From Arthrobacter sp. (lineage in GTDB: Bacteria > Actinomycetota > Actinomycetes > Actinomycetales > Micrococcaceae), in contig JASLAA010000276.1 of NCBI GenBank assembly GCA_030147325.1, forward strand, positions 1-9,570: 9,570 nucleotides of DNA, written 5' to 3'. Of this stretch, positions 5,754 through 9,570 are shown one piece after another (within the stretch, counting starts at the first letter, position 1; each line of letters starts with the position of its first letter). The position numbers and the translations under genes are program-made. The notes beneath the pieces were generated by a model. The model had not been told where the DNA came from and ran no database searches. It saw only the letters and a program-made list of their open reading frames with translations.

Positions 5754-7384
5754 GATTCCTCTTCCGGTGCAGGTGGACTGCTGGTGGTGGTCGACCGGCG
5801 GTCGCGGTCGGTGGTGGACGTGGGGAGGGAGAGCGTGAAGGTGGAACCGCGGCCCGGGGCCGAGAGCAGCGTGACCGTTCCTCCGTGCGCCTCAGCGATC
5901 GCCTGCACGATAGCCAGCCCCAGCCCAGACCCCTCTGCCCGTTTTCCCTCGGAACCGCGCTCGAACCGCCCGAAGATGCGTTGCTGGTCGGCCCTGCTGA
6001 TCCCGAGTCCTTCGTCGCGCACCCAGAGGGCCACGGTATCGGCTTCGAGCCGGCTGCCGACGGCCACCGTCGAGCCGTCGGCCGAGAACTTGACCGCGTT
6101 GGCCGCGAGCTGCAGGAGGGCCTGGGTGACACGGCGGGGATCGAGTTCGGCGAAGCCCTCCGCGCGGGCGTCCATCAGCCAGCGGCGGGTGCCGAGTCCC
6201 CGGGCCTTGTCCAGCACCTCGTCGGTCAGGCGGCCGACGTCGGCCGGTGCGGGACGCACGAAGTCGGGGCGGGCACTCCCCGCGAGCGTGACGAGGTCGT
6301 CGACGAGGAAGCGCATCCGCTCGAGCTCGTCCAGGGCGACGCCGCGGACGGCCTCGACGTCGGCGGGATCCGCCGGGTCCTGGAGCTCCAGATGCCCCTG
6401 GATGATGGTGATCGGAGTCCGCAACTCGTGCCCCACGTCGTCGAGCAATTGCCGCTGCGACCCGAAGGAGGTCTCGAGGCGGTCGAGCATCGCGTTGAAC
6501 GTGCGGGTGAGATCCGACAGATCGTCATTGCCGGTGACGACCATCCTGCGGGACAGGTCGGAGTCCCCGATGCGCCGGGCGGTGTCGCGCAGGCGGCGCA
6601 CGGGGTGCAGGAGGTTGCCCATGAGGAGCCAGCCGACCGCCGCGATGAGGAGGAGGGCGCCGAGGCTGATGAGCGCGAACGTGGTGAAGGTCTGGCTGAG
6701 CCTCGCGTGCTCGGCCTCGGAGTCGTAGGCGAGGACGAACATCGTCGGGCGCGTGTCGGCACTCAGCTGGACCGGGACGATCATCGCCCGGTACGTGGTG
6801 CGTGCAGTGTCGATCGTGGTGATCCTCACGTCCTCGTCGATGGTTACCCGCGCGACGAAGGACACCAGATCAGGGTCGTCCTCGAGGCGCAGCGGTACGC
6901 CGTCGTTCGCCAGGAGCACCGCGCGGTCGTCGCTGACGCCCATCATGCCCTCGTTGGGCGCGGGGAGGGTGCGCTGCATGACGAGGTAGACGAGTGTCTC
7001 CGCCGTCACGAAGCCGGAACGGGTGGCCGGGTCGATGCCGGTCGCCAGGAGGTTCTCGAACTCTCCGAAGCTGCGGCCCAATGAGTTGTCCATGTCCGCG
7101 GTGAGCGCTGCCCGCTGCAGCCCGTACGCCGTCGTGCCGGCGAGGAGCAGCCCCAGCGCGGAGAGGGCCAGCATGGCGCTGAGCACGCGTGACCGGACGG
7201 TCCAGCGCCGGCTCGCCCGTCCGAACATCCCGCCGACGCGACGCAGCGCCCGTCGGACCGGGGTCGACGGCGGTGCGGGCTGCAGGGCGGGGCGGACGGG
7301 CGGAGGGTGCGGTAGTGCCGGGGGCAGCAGTCGGGGGCGCGTGGCGCCCCGGGCCGGTATCGGCTGGGTCCGCTCAGTCGTCAT
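5750..7384 (-). CDS. Membrane sensor histidine kinase (HAMP, HisKA, HATPase_c)
   Basis: A 544-residue sensor kinase. An unusual cytoplasmic N-terminal extension (1-62) is rich in Pro, Arg and Ala. TM1 spans about 66-88. A sensor region outside the membrane (about 90-232) has no family I recognise. TM2 spans about 234-256, followed by HAMP (257-308). HisKA has the phosphorylated H319 in LLDDVGHELRTPI. HATPase_c has the N box at N429 (LAANAVKF), G1 DEGLGI (457-462), F470-F474 in IFGRFERG, and G2 GSGLGL (485-490). It should autophosphorylate and pass phosphate to D52 of the regulator encoded next. The ATG at 7384 overlaps the preceding gene by 11 bp and has AGGA 8-9 bases upstream. The frame is open further upstream, but there it only shadows the Pro/Asp-rich gene. 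An in-frame ATG at 7411, in a duplicated copy of the same start region, is an alternative start. Confidence 0.93.
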   Translation of the reverse strand: MTTERTQPIPARGATRPRLLPPALPHPPPVRPALQPAPPSTPVRRALRRVGGMFGRASRRWTVRSRVLSAMLALSALGLLLAGTTAYGLQRAALTADMDNSLGRSFGEFENLLATGIDPATRSGFVTAETLVYLVMQRTLPAPNEGMMGVSDDRAVLLANDGVPLRLEDDPDLVSFVARVTIDEDVRITTIDTARTTYRAMIVPVQLSADTRPTMFVLAYDSEAEHARLSQTFTTFALISLGALLLIAAVGWLLMGNLLHPVRRLRDTARRIGDSDLSRRMVVTGNDDLSDLTRTFNAMLDRLETSFGSQRQLLDDVGHELRTPITIIQGHLELQDPADPADVEAVRGVALDELERMRFLVDDLVTLAGSARPDFVRPAPADVGRLTDEVLDKARGLGTRRWLMDARAEGFAELDPRRVTQALLQLAANAVKFSADGSTVAVGSRLEADTVALWVRDEGLGISRADQQRIFGRFERGSEGKRAEGSGLGLAIVQAIAEAHGGTVTLLSAPGRGSTFTLSLPTSTTDRDRRSTTTSSPPAPEEES

Positions 7385-7820
7385 CGCCGTCGTCCTGACC
7401 GTCGTCGTCATCGCCGTCGTCCTGAGGGGCATCATCGTCCAGGTCGTCGTCCTGATCGATGATGGGCGGGGGCGCCGGGACCACCGCAGGTCCTGACGGG
7501 GGAGCTGGAGCTGGAGCTGGAGCGGGAGCCGGAGCGGGAGCGGGAGCTGGTGGTGCCGGGACGGGCGGTGGGCCTGCCGGTGCGGTGGTGGACCGTGGAT
7601 CAGGAGCGGGGGTGGCAGGCGTCGTGGGCGGGCTCGGGGGTTCCGCCGACGGCTCGGGTGCCGGTTCCGGAGGGTCTGCGTCACCCGTGACCACGACGGC
7701 AGGACCGAGCGGCTGGTCCGGCGGTTCGCCGAGCACCGTGACCAGTGTCAGGGCGCCGTAGAGGACCAGGGCGGCGAGCACCGCGCCCAGCAGCCACATC
7801 TGGAGCGCCGCGGTTCGCAT
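7374..7820 (-). CDS. Small membrane-anchored Pro-Ala/Asp-rich protein, first gene of the two-component operon
   Basis: A 148-residue protein that I do not recognise. A single hydrophobic helix (about 8-30, QMWLLGAVLAALVLYGALTL) after one Arg suggests an N-in membrane anchor or uncleaved signal. The rest is low-complexity: Pro/Glu/Thr-rich (50-85), an alternating Pro-Ala rod (88-107), then an acidic tail (122-148) with 18 Asp in 27 residues, in DDD and DDG groups. If exported, the rod would hold a polyanionic, possibly Ca2+- or cation-binding, tail away from the membrane. The gene overlaps the kinase start by 11 bp, so the two are probably made together; an accessory or sensing role for the kinase is inferred. 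Evidence that it is real: it opens the operon, has a plausible promoter and shows a coherent anchor-linker-tail design. The opposite-strand frame here reads as Gly-Ala repeats and is rejected. Confidence 0.75.
   Translation of the reverse strand: MRTAALQMWLLGAVLAALVLYGALTLVTVLGEPPDQPLGPAVVVTGDADPPEPAPEPSAEPPSPPTTPATPAPDPRSTTAPAGPPPVPAPPAPAPAPAPAPAPAPAPPSGPAVVPAPPPIIDQDDDLDDDAPQDDGDDDDGQDDGDDD
7377..7425. repeat. 22-bp direct repeat, period 27 bp, over the kinase start
   Basis: The 22 bases at 7377-7398 recur without change at 7404-7425, a 27-bp period (nine codons). In the Pro/Asp-rich protein this is the repeated DDGDDDDGQ-type block of the acidic tail. In the kinase frame it copies the ribosome-binding AGGA and the ATG: one ATG at 7384, its twin at 7411. 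Kinase translation could start at either, differing by nine residues. Copy-number change would keep both frames intact. Confidence 0.85.
7501..7548. repeat. Hexanucleotide tandem repeat encoding the Pro-Ala rod
   Basis: Eight units of GGAGCN follow one another on the plus strand: three GGAGCT, one GGAGCG, one GGAGCC, two GGAGCG and one GGAGCT. On the coding (minus) strand each encodes Ala-Pro, giving the alternating rod at about residues 91-107 of the small protein. Six-base units keep the frame when copies are gained or lost, so rod length may vary between strains. Confidence 0.85.
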
Positions 7821-7826
7821 GGCGCC

Positions 7827-7859
7827 AGTATCCTGCGGCTTGATGAGATGAAGATGAGA
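7827..7859 (-). promoter_or_regulatory. Promoter of the Pro/Asp-rich-kinase-regulator operon with candidate response-regulator sites
   Basis: Reading leftward, TCTCATC occurs twice (7859-7853 and 7848-7842) with an 11-bp period, one helical turn. It is followed by GATACT (7832-7827), a 4 of 6 match to TATAAT. The -10 box would start transcription at 7820, the ATG, giving a leaderless mRNA. With a 17-bp spacer the -35 position falls on the direct repeats and is not TTGACA-like. This suits a promoter activated by an OmpR-family regulator, which bind direct repeats of about 10-11 bp period. Repeats and spacing are seen; binding by this operon's own regulator is inferred. Confidence 0.5.
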
Positions 7860-7868
7860 AGCGCGGCC

Positions 7869-8747
7869 TCACACCGTCCCCGGTCCGCTGACCTCCGTGT
7901 CCATCTGCAGCACCGGTGTGCCCTCGGCATCCGTCAGCTCCAGGCGCACCGTCACCGTGACGCCGGCCAGGGACTGCAGGTGCGTACCGCCACAGGGGAT
8001 CTCGGCGCGTTCCTCCGGCAGGTCGCAGATCCAGCGACGCCTGTCGGTGAGGCCGGGCCCGTCGACGTCGATGCCGATGGATGCGCCCGTCGCCGTCCAG
8101 GCTGCCAGGGTCGCGTTGACCGCCTCGCTGAGTGCACCAGCGTCGAGGTCCTCGACCACGAAGCCCTTCCGCCGCAGTGACTTCCCCAGGCGGTAGCGGT
8201 CGACGGAGCTGTACTCGCCGATGACGGTGGTGTCGATGGCCAGGGCATCGAAGTTCGGGGCCCCGAGGGCATCGGGAGCGACATCCTTCTTCCAGCGGCC
8301 GGCCAGCGTCCGGTTCAGGGCCAGCGAGGCGAGGTGGCAGCCGGTATGGCCCGCGGACACGGCAGTGCGGTGGGCAGGATCGACCCGCGCGACGACGGCG
8401 TCGCCCTCCTCGGGGCCGGTGGAACCGCCCTCGAGGAGATGCACGACGACGAACGCCCAGCCCTCGGTCCCCTTGCGCACGGGCGATCGGTCTCCCACGT
8501 ACAGGCGGGTCCCGTCGGTCGCTCCCACTGCGCAGTCCGTGACGGGCCAGCGCCCGGACCCGCCGATGAGCTCCCCCCGGTCGGGCCCCTGGTCGGGCCA
8601 GGCATGGTCCACGGGATGGAAGGCCGTGACGTCGAGCAGGACCGCCCGCCGGCCGTCCTCGAGCAGCTCCACATGGAGGACGCGCGAGGACGTCTCCGTC
8701 TCGCCCCGCGGGTAGGTGACATCGGTGTCGGTCGTCGGCAACGCCAT
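7869..8747 (-). CDS. AlaX-type alanyl-tRNA editing hydrolase
   Basis: A 292-residue protein resembling the free-standing editing domains related to alanyl-tRNA synthetase (AlaX), which hydrolyse mischarged Ser- or Gly-tRNA(Ala). TAFHPVDHAWPDQGPDRG (41-58) corresponds to the FYPxGGGQPxDxG segment, here with VDHAW in place of the usual glycines. AGHTGCHLASLALN (132-145) provides the HxxxH zinc pair H134/H138. IPCGGTHLQSLAGV (250-263) provides the CxxxH pair C252/H256. All four zinc ligands are therefore present. The region between the two pairs (146-248), with KSLRRKGFVVED, is longer than in the shortest AlaX proteins. Because the first motif deviates, a metal-dependent hydrolase with another aminoacyl substrate is possible. 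The ATG at 8747 has GAGGAG about 4 bp upstream. It lies 40 bp downstream of the Lrp-type regulator gene on the same strand. Confidence 0.8.
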   Translation of the reverse strand: MALPTTDTDVTYPRGETETSSRVLHVELLEDGRRAVLLDVTAFHPVDHAWPDQGPDRGELIGGSGRWPVTDCAVGATDGTRLYVGDRSPVRKGTEGWAFVVVHLLEGGSTGPEEGDAVVARVDPAHRTAVSAGHTGCHLASLALNRTLAGRWKKDVAPDALGAPNFDALAIDTTVIGEYSSVDRYRLGKSLRRKGFVVEDLDAGALSEAVNATLAAWTATGASIGIDVDGPGLTDRRRWICDLPEERAEIPCGGTHLQSLAGVTVTVRLELTDAEGTPVLQMDTEVSGPGTV

Positions 8748-8787
8748 GGTGCTCCTCAGGTGTTCTTCTGGTGGTGGACTTCCCGGA

Positions 8788-9279
8788 TCAGCCGTCGGCG
8801 GGCTGCTGTGCCAGCCGTTCGAGCAGCGGTTCCGTGCGGTAGGGGATGTGCTCGTGCAGGGCCAGGACCGTTTCGGTGCGGATGACCCCCTTGATCCTCA
8901 GCACGGACCTCAGCGCTGCCTGCAGGTTGTGGGTGTCGGTCGCGGCGACCCGGCACCAGACATCGCCCCGACCCGAGATCTCGTGGACCTCCAGCACCTG
9001 GGTGATGGTCCGGAGCCCCGCGATGACACCGTCGAGCTCGCGGTGGGACACCTCGATCGTGATGAAGGCGATGACGTCGTAGCCGAGGGCCTCGAGGTCC
9101 AGTTCACGCCCGTTGCGACGCAGGGTCCCCGCGCGCAGGAGCCTCCGGATCCTGCTCTGCGCCGTGTTGCGCGCCACGCCCAGGAGCTCACTGAGCTCGC
9201 TCACCTGCGCCCGCGGCTCCCGCACGAGCTCGAGCAGGAGCCGTAGGTCGAGATTGTCCAGCTTGCTCACGACGCTCAC
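8788..9279 (-). CDS. Lrp/AsnC-family transcriptional regulator
   Basis: A 163-residue regulator. The N-terminal helix-turn-helix reads LDNLDLRLLLELVREPRAQVSELSELLGVARNTAQSRIRRL in pieces (about 7-47), with recognition helix near 36-48. The C-terminal RAM/AsnC effector domain (about 65-145) has the GYDVIAFITIEV strand, VHEISGRGDVWCRVAATD (98-115) with the usual G-x-GD turn, and IKGVIRTETVLAL (129-141). Such proteins form dimers or octamers that bind amino acids and regulate their transport or metabolism. The first start, GTG at 9279, has GGGAA only a base or two away. A GTG three codons later (9270) is spaced 8-9 bases from the same GGGAAG and may be the true start. The AlaX-type gene follows at 40 bp, likely the same transcript. 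A truncated membrane-protein gene is divergent and a natural target. Confidence 0.9.
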   Translation of the reverse strand: MSVVSKLDNLDLRLLLELVREPRAQVSELSELLGVARNTAQSRIRRLLRAGTLRRNGRELDLEALGYDVIAFITIEVSHRELDGVIAGLRTITQVLEVHEISGRGDVWCRVAATDTHNLQAALRSVLRIKGVIRTETVLALHEHIPYRTEPLLERLAQQPADG

Positions 9280-9436
9280 TTCCCGTCAATCGTTCGCCCA
9301 TGTGTTGCGCACCGAGCTCAAAAAGAGGGCACGAGGAGCCGCAGCACGGTCAGTAGGTTCCATCCTATAGAGGTCCGGGTATCACCGCGCCCGGCGAAGC
9401 CCTAGTCTGGGCGCGTGCGAGCAAGGAGAAGTGGGA
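9280..9436. promoter_or_regulatory. Divergent regulatory region between the Lrp-type gene and the right-edge membrane protein gene
   Basis: A 157-bp gap separates two divergent genes. For the rightward gene TAGTCT (9403-9408) is a plausible -10 box, and AAGGAGA (9424-9430) is a good Shine-Dalgarno sequence before the ATG at 9437. CGCGCCC (9386-9392) and GGGCGCG (9409-9415) form a 7-bp inverted repeat flanking that -10 box. For the leftward gene CTATAGGAT on the minus strand around 9363-9371 is the only -10-like sequence I see. Lrp-type regulators often act from such shared regions, but I cannot point to a defined Lrp site. Confidence 0.45.
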
Positions 9437-9570
9437 TGAGCGTCATCAACGAGCTGCGCATGAAGCCGGTGGCGGCCGGACAGCGCAGCTGGGACGCCTC
9501 CCTGGCCGTCCGGCTCGCGCTCGCGGTGACGGTGATCTCCACGCTGCTGATCGGCGCCAATCTCGCCACC
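9437..9570 (+). CDS. Membrane protein, N-terminal fragment, possibly an MFS transporter (cut by window edge)
   Basis: Only the first 44 codons are present. A short polar N-terminus of about 24 residues (MSVINELRMKPVAAGQRSWD, then ASLA) leads into a hydrophobic segment at about 25-44 (VRLALAVTVISTLLIGANLA). A first helix ending in GANLAT resembles TM1 of some actinobacterial major facilitator transporters, where it is usually followed by PLY, but the next bases are outside the window. ATG at 9437 is chosen for the Shine-Dalgarno AAGGAGA 6 bp upstream. It is divergent from the Lrp/AsnC-type gene, a common arrangement for a transporter and its regulator. That it encodes a membrane protein is likely; the transporter family is a guess. 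Confidence 0.6.

Noticed and set aside
5361..6728. Plus-strand frame of 455 codons across the regulator and kinase genes
   Set aside because: Antisense to a two-component pair with all catalytic motifs; its product is low-complexity.
7377..7548. Possible CRISPR array or mobile-element end because of the repeats
   Set aside because: The repeats are in-frame coding repeats without spacers, terminal inverted repeats or a transposase gene.
7385..7684. Extended kinase start giving 644 residues
   Set aside because: The added 100 residues are an out-of-frame copy of the Pro/Asp-rich gene (Arg/Pro/Leu/Thr repeats); the overlap start at 7384 has a ribosome-binding site.
7459..7761. Plus-strand Gly-Ala-rich frame of 100 codons, PE-PGRS-like in appearance
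   Set aside because: It is the complement of the Pro-Ala repeat; there is no promoter, ribosome-binding site or family domain.

Overview
The window looks like chromosomal DNA of a high-GC actinobacterium, most likely an Arthrobacter-type member of the Micrococcales. The reasons are the GC-rich codon third positions, the gene order at the left (zinc-ribbon FmdB protein, 5-formyl-THF cyclo-ligase, galU, rimJ-type acetyltransferase, SepX/GlpR-type membrane protein) and several start codons that appear to lack leaders. I recall the same order in Mycobacterium tuberculosis around Rv0991c-Rv0996. The genus is an inference; there is no rRNA or other taxonomic marker.

Left part (1-3699): an fmdB/ruc-like gene, cut by the window edge, and the cyclo-ligase gene read leftward. 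A near-perfect CIRCE operator (HrcA site) lies between them. galU, the rimJ-like gene and sepX/glpR read rightward. The moeA/glp gene that sits between galU and rimJ in the mycobacterial locus is missing here, although the gene for its presumed membrane partner (SepX/GlpR) is kept.

Middle (3787-7820): an orphan APH-fold phosphotransferase converges on a leftward three-gene signalling operon. In transcription order the operon is a small membrane-anchored protein with a Pro-Ala rod and an Asp-rich tail, a HAMP histidine kinase, and an OmpR-family response regulator. All three genes overlap (11 bp, then 4 bp). A pair of 7-bp direct repeats with an 11-bp period sits where the -35 box would be, as expected for an autoregulating OmpR-type regulator. 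This operon is the most interesting part of the window: the acidic protein has no family I recognise, and a 27-bp-period duplication at its end copies the kinase start signal.

Right part (7869-9570): an AlaX-type alanyl-tRNA editing hydrolase and, upstream of it, an Lrp/AsnC regulator, both leftward and probably cotranscribed. A divergent membrane-protein gene, possibly an MFS transporter, is cut by the right edge. I saw no insertion sequences, CRISPR arrays, tRNA or rRNA genes. No intergenic stretch exceeds 300 bases.
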